The position numbers were made by a program, and so were the translations under genes. This document shows, in pieces, positions 52,143-63,700 of a stretch of 64,000 nt of DNA; the stretch's first letter is position 1; the number at the start of each line of letters is the position of its first letter. The DNA lies in the NCBI GenBank assembly GCA_029207755.1, contig JARCOQ010000002.1:90433087-90497086 (forward strand), given 5' to 3'. The stretch comes from Chamaea fasciata (lineage: Eukaryota; Chordata; Aves; Passeriformes; Sylviidae). A model generated the notes under the pieces. That model did not search any database and was not told the origin of the DNA. It was given only the letters and a program-made list of their open reading frames with translations.

Positions 52143-54256
52143 CTGTTAAAAGGAAAAAAAAGAAACCAATACATAGTAAATAGACAATCTTGGAACCAAA
52201 AGTATATAATTGTTTTCTTTCATAAGACCACTTCCCCTTGGTATAACAATACCTTTACCTAAATCACCACTCTGGCTATTTGTTTCATGTGAAAGCACAA
52301 TCTCGTGTTGCTTTGCAATCAACCAGTTTCAACATGATTAGTTTTATATTAAGACCTACAGAACCAGGCATGATTCTATACTTGACTTCTAAACATGATA
52401 ATGGACTCTTCAGAGAAGAGATGAAAACACAGAGGCCTGCCTTCAAATGGAAGTGTTTTAAGTTAAGGTTATGATTCATTTTGGAATTTCCCCTCGTTTT
52501 ATCCCTGAATTTCTTATGGGGAATTTTAAGACAGGTTCAAGTACTTTGCCCTGTACCTACAAAGAGAGGAAGTCCTTTACAGTCAGTTTGTGCTAACAGA
52601 TGAAGCTTCCAGAGTTTAATGCACTTGCTTTGTACTTCTAAGCAGTATTGAATTTTAGACTTGCATAGGTTATGTATAGCATCTATACAGGCAATTTACA
52701 CTGTACGTCTCAGTGCTCTTGGTCTAATTGCCCATTAGAATTTATCTTTCTTACATAATCACTCCACACTCTGGCAGAATCAGCATGTCCACTCAGGAAA
52801 TGCTCAGGACTACAGAACACCACAGCTGTATGACAGGAGTCTGGACATGTGCACAAACTGAAATAAAACTAGCACAGCCCTTTCCCCAATGAGTTTATAA
52901 AATTCTTTTCACTAAATGCACATATAATTTTCAGGTAAAGAGGTATCTAACATATAAATGCATTATAAACATGGTTCAAAGCAATGTTATTCATCAATCT
53001 CTCCATTAATGCTATATGAACCACTAAATCTTCTATTCTTCCCCTTCTTCCCTGTTAATCAGAACCCAGTAGCAGAAGGACAAAATCACAACATAAATAT
53101 TAATGATGTGGCTTATAAAACTTTGGCTGCAATGTAACATGACACTAATGCCAATCACAAGCTTGAAACATTACTCTTGCATAACCTAGAGCAATCTGAA
53201 AGCTCTCTTAAAAAAGACACTCTTGGAAAGGTCACAAAGATATCCTAAACTGCTCACCACAGTGAGGCCTGGGTTCTTTTAAACACATATAGACCAAATA
53301 GCAACATTACTACATAAGAATCAGGTAACTGATTTGCAAATTTGCTTCGGAAATGTAAGAGGGTGTAGTCATACAGTTTGGTAATTAATTTTCCTATTCT
53401 TTCAGCTAGAAAGTGAAGCATTTAAGTTACCATAGATAGTTCTAAAAATAAAATCCTTTTTTCTACACATGGCTCCGCCTGAAGCTAGTCAAGGAAGTTG
53501 GTGTCTCCTACTATTACTTGTGTAACAGTCATTAAAAGTAAATCAGCTATTTTAGTTACCTTCAGCTACTTTAAACTTCTACAGAACAGAGAGGACATGA
53601 CATTTGTCCTTTTCACATACTGCTAACTTTGCACTTTCACTTAGTTCCTCATATGCTGCTTTTGGGGTCAGGAGAGCATGAAGGGACTGGAGCAGTCATG
53701 GTATCCAGGTGGGAATCATTAGAATGAAGTGTGTACTTCTCACTCGTTTGTGTAAGCAGTGGCATAGCAAAGAGATGACATAAAGCAAAGACTTTCATTC
53801 TGCTGGCCTTATGTTTGGGGAATTCAGTTCACCACTCATGCTGCTGTCTCAGATATTCAGCCGAATTATCACACTCCTCTCTTGATCTGAGGCAATGCCC
53901 TGGTGTGTACACAACAGACCACTGTGGCAGACACTGTCAGATGCACAGCCCCAGTCTTCTGACCCAAGGTCCTAATCACAAGTAACTCACTATGATTATC
54001 TTCACATGTTACCATCTGCTTTTAGTCTATATATCTATTCAAGAACATGAAAGATGATGGGTAAGAATTCTCTCTGACTTTATGTATTTTACATTGTGGT
54101 GTAATGTGAGTACACACTGCAATGATGACCGCAGTTCTTATAGAAGAAATATTACACAACACCTATACATAATACAATTTATAGGACAAGAATATGGAAA
54201 TATCGATTTATTGGTTTGCTTTACATGATTAAATTTCTGAGACAAAAAGATCTTAC

Positions 54257-54324
54257 CTGTGGCATGGAACATCTCTTGCAAAAACTAGGCTCTCCAAGTA
54301 AAACATAATGATTTTGTATCAATA
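54257..54324 (-). other. ATP11A: Possible ATP11A cassette exon (68 nt)
   Basis: On the minus strand the acceptor-like TTTACTTTATCAG ends at 54325, and a near-perfect donor CCACAG|GTAAGA lies at 54257/54256. The enclosed 68 bases are not a multiple of three. Spliced after the phase-0 exon ending ERIQ, it would add one Tyr and then a TGA, giving a flippase without the long tail. A second frame reads DTKSLC, recalling the TKSQC start of the alternative human tail, but that frame is out of phase. It is a splice-site prediction only. Confidence 0.25.
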
Positions 54325-54956
54325 CTGATAAAGTAAATCAAAAACTCTGGAGGAAACAGTTGATTTGTAAATAGCACCAATAGAAATTAATCCAAATTGG
54401 CAACACATACAGTACTGTTACCTAGCTTTGATCTAATTATGGCTCGGAAGGTGAAAGATTTCCTTCAAGAAGTGGCCCATCGCAGTTCGTCAGTGCATTT
54501 TGGGCTGTTTTATGTCTCATACTCTTCTGCAAGGATGAGGAAAAACAGTGAGACTCTTGCTGAATACAAGAAATGTGAATGAATTGTACCATTTGGTAAC
54601 TGTTATAGCAAAGTCCTGTAAAAGTGATGGATTTTCTGATAGATTTAAAAAGGAAAGGTTATCCAGTATAAAACAAGGTTTCTATTTCTGGATCCTGAGC
54701 TTAATCATTTGAGGGTGTTTTTAATTCCATTTCAAACTCTGTTAAAAATTACTCTCAAAAGCACTAAACCGACCAAGCACTTTGGGCTGTGTGTCCTGCC
54801 CCTCTAACAATAACCTGCACTGAATGGGAGAGGTGCCTTTGCTACCACGAGGCCAAATCAATCTTACATTAAGGAGTGGACATCCCGCTCCACTACTCCC
54901 CAGAACAACTGGCAGCTGAAGGGAGTGCCCCACACGGAGGTGATGGGGCGGTGCTA

Positions 54957-55313
54957 ATGAAGGCTGACTTACAGCTTAGTCTTTACACTATGGGCAGAGA
55001 GGGCCCAAGAGTTGCCAAGGAAACTTCTTTCACAGCATTCAAATATTGCAACAGCAAGATCCATTGCTTTGTTTCCGCAGAGGAGGAGCCAACACGTGAC
55101 AAAGGCAGCAGTTTGCTGGTGAACACTTTTCAGAGCGCCCAGTGCAGCTGTTCGACAGCAGCTAAGCCCACTGCAGAACAGAAGAATGATGAATCCCCAG
55201 AGAAGCTTCCCCAGGCAAAAGGACCACCTTGGGTCTCCCCAGGTGCAGCAAAGGGTAAAGATCCCATAACATGGCTGATGGCCCAAGCTTCTGATCAAGT
55301 GAAAGCAAACTAA
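54957..55313 (+). other. Orphan ORF of 118 codons in an ATP11A intron
   Basis: From the first true ATG at 54957 the frame is open for 118 codons to a TAA. The same frame has no stop codon for at least 27 codons upstream of that ATG. The stretch is richer in G and C than its surroundings. The predicted peptide is hydrophilic, with Lys, Glu, Pro and Ser in its second half, and shows no signal peptide, membrane segment or domain known to me. An ORF of up to 150 codons on the minus strand (54969-55421) overlaps almost all of it. Most likely a chance ORF, possibly an old retroposed or regulatory segment. Confidence 0.2.
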
Positions 55314-55802
55314 GAAATCAGTCAAAAACAAAGAGAAAAAGAAAATATTTCTTACAAAGGGATGAAAGTACAGAAGTAATTTACAGTTCAGAAACGAAAC
55401 ACCTGGTATTTCAGCTACCAAATACTTGGAATTGCTGAAACACTGTCAGTCAAAGTGAAAATTTTAAAAATGGAAATCGGATAATTTAAATTGAATTTAT
55501 ATTTTTGCCAACGGAGTGGCTGAAATTCTACTAACAAAAGAAGACTAAAGAAAAAGAAAATATAATCGAAGTAGATTTGATATATTAAAAAAAAAACCTT
55601 ATTACTTTATAAAAGTAAAAGCTGAAAGAAACCTCACAGTTGCACAATCACCAGCTAAAGCACAAAATTCAACGTGTCACTGAGCCAGAGTTGCAGAGAC
55701 TACATATATAAGAAATAGGTAGATTTTGACCAAAATTACCAAAAAGCAACAGATTCCTCCAAAGCTTTTGCAGAAGTAATGTTTTAGCCCAAGAAAACAG
55801 TT

Positions 55803-55948
55803 CATATGTATATATGCATATAAATATCAATATACATGCACACACATATATATACATATATATGTACATATATATATGTTTATATATGTACATATATGTA
55901 TGTCTATACACATATATGTCTGTATGTATGTGTATATATATATATCTA

Positions 55949-55983
<35 letters not shown>

Positions 55984-55984
55984 C
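55803..55984. repeat. Compound TA/CATA/TC microsatellite
   Basis: Nearly 180 bases of alternating pyrimidine-purine sequence (TATA, CATATA, TGTA) contain a (TC)n core around 55949-55965, followed by (TA)n. ORFs reported across it in several frames encode only Ile/Tyr/His/Cys repeats and are artefacts. Confidence 0.95.
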
Positions 55985-58685
55985 TACACACCTCAGGAAA
56001 GCTCTCTGGAAAAACCCCAGAGTTATATGTGGTATGTTTAAAAACATCCAGATGTTAATGATGGTAAACAATCGCTCACCACACACTGGAGTGACTCTCA
56101 AATAACTGAAAAATTTAGAAGTATAAAAACTGCATCAAAGGCTAACCTGGGAAAAGCAACCTGGGAAATGATCACTAATCCTATGTTAATCTTTTCAATT
56201 CTTCCTGAAGCCTTCTTGTTATAAAGAAAGTAGTATCACTTTTAGGAAAGCAGTACATTTAAAATAATTATTTATAAGCTCAGTTCAAACCAATCCTAAG
56301 GCACTTAAGAGGAAATTTTAGTCAGAATTGTTGATAGTGAAAAAAATGTATTTTTCCTCTAATTTATATAATTACAGTAAATTTCATTGACTATATATTT
56401 CTGGGGAAGAAAGAAGGAGGAAATACCTTTTTTATCTTAACCACTTAAGAAAGAAAGATTTAAAATCTGCAATGGAAACCAGCAGTCTTTGAATATTAAG
56501 TACAAAACAGTTTTCTTGCAGACTGTAGAGGAAACAAGATTTACTAGCATTTCTTCTACTTTTATATTAAATAATGTCATAAACTTTCCGATCTTGAGCT
56601 GTTTTCTTTCTAGAAAGAGCACAGAATTTCATAAAAGGGAATATAAGGAAAGCTCAGTTTCAAAATGCATTCTCGAAAAAGAGAAAAAGCTGCATTTTCT
56701 AGCAGCAGAGAAGATACATTAATATATTCCAAAGACTGTTTAAGTGGTTTCCAGTACCACATTTTCCATATGATGTTAGCAACATCAGCCTAATCAGAAT
56801 TATCACTTGTTTATGTGGCCATTATCCTACTTATTCAGGTACAGTGGAAACACAACATGCATTCATCTACAGAGAGACCAATGATTAAAATGAGGGTGTA
56901 AGAGTCATAGATTCCTGAGACAGAAATATTCTGTAAATTGCAGCAAGAACAGTGACAAAAATTGATAGTGACAGCGATGGACTGTGACAACAATTCATAC
57001 AATCCTTGAGATACACAGAAGGAAAAAACTATACTAAAAAGTATTCCTCAAAATATAGTTGACATGAATCACAAATGGAGATACTGAGTATGGTAAATAA
57101 CTTCTGATGATAAACTTTATAATGTCCTTTGAATGAAATGGCCAAGCATGCAGAAAGGCAGAAAAAAGTCACCTTTTGTTCCATTAGAAACTTAGACTGC
57201 TTGAAGTCTGAGAAAGCATAAAGATGGTGGACTGCTCAACAGAAAGGCACTGATGTTTAGTCTGATTTCCCCAGAAGATTGTAGAAAGCAACCGAGCACA
57301 TCATTTATGTTTAAAGCAAGGTAGCAGTTATTTAGAGAAAGCAGATTGGAAGACAGGAAGAAACAAAGAGAGGAAAGAAGAAAAAGACAAGCAATATAAC
57401 TGGTTAAAATCACAGATCTTTGACTAAATATTAAAAAATTGCCAGTGTTGAGCCCAAAGTCTGCTTTACTATAGATTCATTTTCCAGTATCAATACACAA
57501 TGTCTGTAAGAAATGCTATGATACTTTTGTTAGGGGTTTTTATTTACTAGCTTGTTTCTTTACCTTAACCCTTGCTTATTCACTCTCTTTAGACTTTTAA
57601 ATTAACTATTCAGAATCTATACTGAGGTCAACTCCTTCCAGAAGTAGTATATACGGCAAAGAGATATCTAAGATCTCCAAATGAAAAAAAAAACATTAAA
57701 TACTGATCTGCCTGGGAATGTTTCCTGCTATTCTTTATTCTTTCCTGAAGTGAGGCATTATTACACCCATATATTCTAGGAATACAAAACAGTGGCAAAG
57801 GATTTTACATTTGCCACAGGGATATTTTTTTTCCATGGTAGCAGAGTTCCTTTATTCCTTTCCTCTTAATGCAAAGTACCTTCTCAATTAAACATCAAAA
57901 TCCTACCTAATCCCTTCCGCTGTTGGTAACTCTTTCTTTTAACCTACTGGTGGGCAGCTGATGGGCTGAAAAGGGCAAGGGCAGTAACATTAGATTTAAA
58001 GTTCAGCACCTCTATTGTCCTTCACATTCTAACATATATAATATATAAAATTTACTGTGGTTAAAATACAGGAAACATTTTCTATTCATGTCCTTCCCGC
58101 AGAACCTGGCTTCCTCTCCAGCCTTAGAAGAGCTGGCCTGTATTTACACAGTCATTTCTCCTTTTGGGCTGATCAGATGAAAGGAGAGAAAAGATTTTTA
58201 AATCCTCGTCCCATTGGCACAGCAAGGCACATTTATGTACAAATAATGGATCAGAACAGGCAAAATATAAGTTGAAATTTAAAGGAAGAAAAAACTATTA
58301 ATAGGATATGAGTAAGTTTTAATACATGTGTTTTTGTAACAGGCATCAGTAAGTTACCAGATGTAAGTGCCTCTTATCTACCCTTATGGAGATCCCAATC
58401 CCCTTGCTCTTCTTATTTCCTCAAATCAAAAATCACATTGAGCCATGTAGCTGTCTCCCACCATCCTCAGCAGCTGATTTCCCTGTAGTTGCTGGTATGG
58501 ACACACAAGTGTTGCCCCAGGATTCAGGTTAATGCCACCATGTAAATAACAGGCAGCATCTTTCACCATATTGTTCAGACACCACAGATGGGGAACCTCT
58601 GCTCTAATCTCTGACCTTGGCCTAGATGGTTAGACATTTGTAATACAAAAAAACCCCTAACCTCGCAATGAAAAAGATTATTTAC

Positions 58686-58851
58686 CTGGATTCTTTCTGT
58701 TGCTGTAGGCCACAACTGCCTGCATAAGACCTTCTTCAGAACATCTGGAAGAAGGCTGACAGTTATGAGCAGAATTATACCCAGCCATGCAGGACCACTG
58801 GACAGCATTTGCATGAACACGTAATACATCCTCTGATAATTGAGAAAAGGC
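58686..58851 (-). CDS. ATP11A: ATP11A coding exon, last transmembrane helix
   Basis: P4-ATPases such as ATP11A, paired with CDC50A, flip phosphatidylserine and phosphatidylethanolamine to the cytosolic leaflet of the plasma membrane. The exon is bounded by TTCCTCCCAG before 58851 and CCAG|GTAAAT after 58686. It contributes one base of a split Trp codon plus 55 codons. The peptide starts [12 protein letters not shown], continues through the hydrophobic helix around [19 protein letters not shown], and ends at [15 protein letters not shown]. The sequence [21 protein letters not shown] separates ATP11A from its paralogues, because ATP11B and ATP11C, as I recall them, differ there. The exon ends in phase 0, fitting the terminal exon at 52142. 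Confidence 0.95.
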
Positions 58852-60319
58852 CTGGGAGGAAAAAAGATAAAATAATTATTACACCTCTGTACACAAAAGA
58901 AAAGCTGATAGTATTAAATACAAGAATTATGGTAGTGAGGAATTACTTCAGGTTCAGTTTCCCAGTTTGTGGGAGTTCATCCATCCCAGTCTTCTCAAAG
59001 GGAGAGCTAAACAAGTATCATCTGGAGACAACTACCTTCCTTTTGTCTTCCCGACTGCAGGAAATATCATGCTGTCCTCTCCCTGTCATAGTGTCTCTCC
59101 CTTGCAAAGTTAAATTAAGTTCATTCTTAATGTGTTTATGCTCTTCCATGTACCCTCATCTTGCCCCAGGTATTTTCTACCCTTCTTCTTAGTGTCCCAC
59201 CCACCATTCCCCTGGTCTTTGCTAAGGCACACTGCTTTGTATGTATCCTCAGAGTAAGGCTCATTAACCACACTCATTTTCATACCTCTCAGGCTCCCCT
59301 AAGACTCTCTAATGCTTTCATGCTCCCCATCCTATTCACCACATAGTTAATCCAACCACACTATTAATACCTTCTCTTCACTATCTCCCTGTATCCCATG
59401 CAGTTGCATGATCATTAAAATGCTATCACTGTATGTTACTGGGAACCAGAGGCCAGATGCTGAAGAAATTCAGATATGATCTTAGTAGAAGAAAGAAGAG
59501 GCAGCTAAATATCCAAGGAGTTAAGAGGTAGTTACTCATTTGCAAGAGACACACTAAATACAAATCCTTTCTCTAAATTAAATGGCATCTTAATGACCAA
59601 GCAATAGGTAGCCCTCCTCCTCGAGTCCCTCAAAATATTGTGAATACAAAGTAGAATGACTCCAGCAGTAGTTTTTAAAAAAAAATCAGTTTCAAGTACT
59701 GAAAAGTACAGAGCTTTTAATAGCAAAAACCTCCTATACTTTAAATTGGCTATGCACAAGAATTATACTAATTCCTACAAAGCTTCTTACCAACATGAAG
59801 GAGTAGGCAATCAGACACCTACAGTACACCACTTTACTAAGTAAGGAGGCAAAACAATGAGCTCAGACACAGAACCCTTGGATGTCCACATCACTTCAAT
59901 ATTGAGTTCCACTCCCTGTCTCTAGTTTTGACTGCTACAGCTAGCTTCCAAGACAAGCAGGAGGTAGGTGGGTAGTCACCGACTGCACAGACATGACCTA
60001 TTCTGTGACATTTTGACTCAGAAAAGCAACATCAGCTCCTTGAACCAACCCTTGGACTGCTTTTGACTGACACTACTGAGATAAAACCAGTGGTAATCTG
60101 GAGTCTGATATTCTCCTTGTATTCTTCTTTAAGAAGATTTTAGCAGACATTCATTGATAGAAGAGCTGAGCACTCTCCAGTTAGCAATTATTATGTGTGT
60201 AAAATAGAGTTCTGCATTGAATAAAGGCTAAATTTAATTCTGTGACAAAAAGGTGAAATATTAGCAACTTTATTTTTCTGAAACAACTTTTGCAATGCAA
60301 TTAATATTAGGGTTCATAC
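58852..60319 (-). other. ATP11A: ATP11A intron
   Basis: About 1.5 kb between two phase-2-joined exons that share the Trp codon TG|G. No further feature was recognised in it. A plus-strand ORF at 58809-59192 overlaps the exon boundary and is a shadow. Confidence 0.85.
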
Positions 60320-60423
60320 CAAATAATTCCTCCCCAGAGCAGAGAAAAGACAATGTAGAATACCAGTGATCCCCAGATCATGAAGTGATTTATCCACGTC
60401 CAATAGTGTGTATCTAGTGCAAG
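60320..60423 (-). CDS. ATP11A: ATP11A coding exon, penultimate transmembrane helix
   Basis: Bounded by the acceptor TTTTCCCAG before 60423 and the donor TTTG|GTATGA after 60320, this exon has 34 codons plus two bases of a split Trp codon. The peptide opens [14 protein letters not shown], a block conserved across the ATP11 subfamily. It is followed by the hydrophobic stretch [18 protein letters not shown], a membrane helix near the C-terminal end of the pump. The donor GTATGA is weaker than the other ATP11A donors here. Only 283 bases separate it from the next upstream exon. Confidence 0.96.
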
Positions 60424-60706
60424 CTGGGAAAAAAAGATATTATATGATATTATTACTATCTAGATGCAACAAGAATTGCAGGAGATAAAATAGAATTATA
60501 CTTTTTGAAAATAGGGAAGAATTCTACATAGAATTAGTTAAAAATATCTTTGAAGTCTGAGCACAGTTAAGAAGGCACAGATAGCAAACTCTTTACTTAA
60601 AGTAATAAAACAATGCATGGTGATAGAAAGAAATCAATATAAGAAAGCAACAATTAAAAAACAAGTTTTAAGAAGGTTTCAGTGGATAAAATACAGCATA
60701 CCTTAC
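60424..60706 (-). other. ATP11A: Short ATP11A intron (283 bp)
   Basis: AT-rich intron between two in-phase ATP11A exons, with consensus GT and AG ends on the minus strand. Nothing else was recognised in it. Confidence 0.9.
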
Positions 60707-60772
60707 CTTAAATGTAACCGTGAATACAAGCACAGTGAACACCACTGTTCCAAAGGTCCAAGTTCCAAACAT
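60707..60772 (-). CDS. ATP11A: ATP11A coding exon, short transmembrane exon
   Basis: This 66-base, 22-codon exon is bounded by the acceptor TTTTTTATAG before 60772 and the donor TTTAAG|GTAAGG after 60707. The peptide is MFGTWTFGTVVF followed by TVLVFTVTFK, one hydrophobic helix. It matches the MFGNWTFGT-type block that directly precedes LALDTH in ATP11 flippases. Its phase is 0 at both ends. The Met at its start is internal to the protein, not an initiator. It is too short to be found by ORF length alone and was recognised by its position and splice sites. Confidence 0.94.
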
Positions 60773-63700
60773 CTATAAAAAATGGTCCAAAGCAGTTATA
60801 GGCAATATTGTCCGCTGTGCTGTGAATTGTTCAGAGTAAACAACTTAAAGCTTAGTATTTATTTGTATCATGAACTGATACTTGAGCAAAAACTGAACTC
60901 CTACATGATCTATCCAGTGCAAAGTGTTCTGGTTTCTTGCTCTGTGTGTACACACCTCAGATTTCAGACAGCCAGAAAAAGACCATAACCAATGCTCTGA
61001 ACCTGAAGTTCACACAGAGTATATTTCCTAGTAAGAATCAAGGGTAGCACAATTAACAAATCACTGAGATTGAAAAACAAACTGCAGTCATTTCATCAAT
61101 CTTCTTGGATGTCATCTTTTTTCTGACTTCCTTTCTCTGTTGGATGTCCTTAGCATCCAACAATTTCTTAGAGGTTCAACAGTATGTTATACAGATAAGC
61201 ATAAGAATGTTATAACCATACAAGTACAAAAATGTCCACATATGTTTTAAGATAAACCACTTTTAACTTGTGTTCGTTTTCTCCCCGCTTGCATAATGAC
61301 ATAAAAACACTTCAGCTTTTCAAGTGGGCAGAAATGACCATTAATGCTGATGCAGGGAAGAACTAGTGGTGAATACTGTCACAGAGGATAGCTTGGACTT
61401 CAACAGCTACCAGATGACCAGGTTCAGGATCCAGAGAAATACTGGGAAAGTAAGCAATAGTCAGGACACTGTATTTTAGACGAGACTGTGTTTGATTCAG
61501 GGTATTGCACCCATGAAAGTGTCCAAGAGATCTGAATTACTTTGAAAGATAACTGTTGAGATCTCATGAACTCCCTTCTGCAGTTACAACTTCAAGAATG
61601 AGACAACTTCCATGCAGGCACGGAATTTCAGCAGAAGATGCAGCTGGCAAAGTAGGAAGTTACTGCATGGACAAAAAGGCAAAATGGGAACATTCAAGAG
61701 ATGACAGTGTGGGCAGGCAGCATACAGCATAAAAGCAGAGGAACAAATCTCAGACAAAACTCAGCTCTAACTAGGATTGTTGAGGGGGACAAAAAGGGTA
61801 TTTACAGATATTCTTGCTTCAAAGGAAGAATGCCAGTCCACTGATGGAGTGGTAAGACAACCTAGTGGAAGGCTTCAAAGAAAATGCTGATTACTCAATA
61901 CTCTGGATGTTAGTAGTCTTTGCAAGCAAAACCTGCTCCTTGCATTTAGCAGTAAAGCTTGGGAAGGAAAGGAGCAGGCAACAGTTTGGGACCAACAGGT
62001 TGAGTTGCTCTTAAGGAGGAAAAGCAGTGGATGTAACATATTTTGAATTTAGCAAGGCATTTGACACTTGGACAATAAGGAAGCAGGGGCTGGCTAAACA
62101 GACTATTAGTACAGTTGAAAACCGGTTGAACCACAGGATTCCAAAGTCCCTGATGGATGGTTGGCTTCTGTTAATCAGTAAACCACACTATGAACAGCAA
62201 ACTGGGCTGGAAATTGTGGAATATCCCTGACAGTAGCTGGATGATGACAGGATATCATGAACAAACTACCAGGTGGTATAAAAATAGAGAATAGCTGAAA
62301 TAATGAATGACAGAGTTTCAATCTAGAGGGACCTCTGCTGATTTGAGATGCAGGCTAAAGGATACTTTATGGAATTAAATAAGGAGAAGTGCAAAGATTT
62401 ACACCTACAATGGAGTAGCAATCCAGCAACTGACTGGCAATGCAATGGCCCTGCTGAAAAGGAAGTTACAGTGGGGTTATGTGGACTCCAGGCTGAATAC
62501 AAGTCTGTATTGTGTCCTCTCTATGCAGAAGGTAAACAGCACAGCAGCTGGGAGGAACATGGCCACTGAAGAAAGGGTTTTATTCCCATCTACTCAGCTA
62601 CAGTGAGGTTGAACCTGGAACACCATGCTCGATTTTGGGCCTCTCAGTTCATGTGTGATGTGTGAAAAATAGGAAATGAACAGCGGCAGGCAACCAAGGT
62701 GCTCAGCAGCCTATAGCTCTTCTGCAAAGAGGGGTGCAGTGCTTAGTCTGGTGAAGGGAAGGCTGAGGAACAATCTAGCAGCTGCCCACAAATATCTGAA
62801 GAACTACAAAGATGAAGAACTGGATCAAATCCCTCTTCAACAACAAGAAATACTCTGCTTAGGTATTGTGAGAAGTTTTTCCACCGTGAAGACAGAAAAA
62901 CACTGGAATAGGTTGCCCTGGAAGGTTATGGAATCTGGATCTTCAGAGACACTGAAAACATGAAAAAGACTAGACAAAGCCTTCAGCAAATTGATTTTAA
63001 TTAGCTCTGCACAGAGCAGTGAGTTGAACTGGATCATGTCCAATCTACCATTTTCTGTATGAGCTCACCCAATATTACGTGACAGGGTATCCATGTGGGA
63101 AGTTGATCACACAAATAAGCTGTTGTGTGAAAAATTGTGAATGAAGACCACAGCCAGCCACATGACACAAATCAGTAGGAAGCTAGGCTAAGATAATGCA
63201 ATCAACTGTGAAAGGACAGAAAAATTAAAATAAACAGATTACTGGCCAAAAGATTCATTATTCTAAGTAATCATTTCACACTTCTAAAACTACTTACTGT
63301 GTGACCAAGTCTACTGAACACTAACTAGATAAAATTCAGAAAACCTTCAGCATTTTCATCTTTTACTTTGATGTGTAATAGGCTCATGCCATCATTCTAT
63401 TTTCTGTGCCCTATAAAAACTTGTGTAGTTAACACCAGACAGGAATCTGGATCAGAAACTACCAATCATGCTGTTCACCAGCTTGCTTCTTGCAGTTAAA
63501 TTTTACAATTTTCTGGTGTCATAAGCTCTCAGAGACCCTACTGTGAGTCTAAGTTTCTGCATACTGAACCGATTTGTCCATATTTGCAATAAAAGCTGCT
63601 AGATGAAATAAAGATTTTGAAACAACCTTTCCCTGTCTTTTAGGCTAGATAGAAAACACTGGTCTGCAACCAAACCCCTTATCCACCCATCTTATTGACT

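Larger units (their letters stand above)
52143..58685 (-). other. ATP11A: Last intron of ATP11A
   Basis: A 6.5 kb intron between the penultimate and terminal recognised exons, bounded by a consensus acceptor and donor. It holds a possible cassette exon (54257-54324), a pair of overlapping antisense ORFs (54957-55421) and a long TA-rich microsatellite (55803-55984), all listed separately. Mammalian ATP11A has an alternative coding exon in this position, giving a different short tail. I could not find a clear counterpart of that peptide here. Confidence 0.7.

Noticed and set aside
53655..53705. Minus-strand peptide SSPFMLS followed by a stop, similar to the human alternative ATP11A tail motif STIFMLS
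   Set aside because: No acceptor in front of it in a usable phase, and the match is too short.
54257..54330. Minus-strand frame reading HYVLLGEPSFCKRC, reminiscent of a zinc-binding motif
   Set aside because: Only about 24 codons, out of phase with the ATP11A exon before it, and no other zinc-finger part nearby. Kept only as a splice-site observation.
55669..56105. Several ORFs across the TA-rich microsatellite
   Set aside because: They encode only repetitive Tyr, Ile, His and Cys and come from the repeat.
63285..63310. Minus-strand donor CACA|GTAAGT as the end of the next upstream ATP11A exon
   Set aside because: The sequence before it does not encode the expected membrane helix ending near Asn-Gly-Gln.
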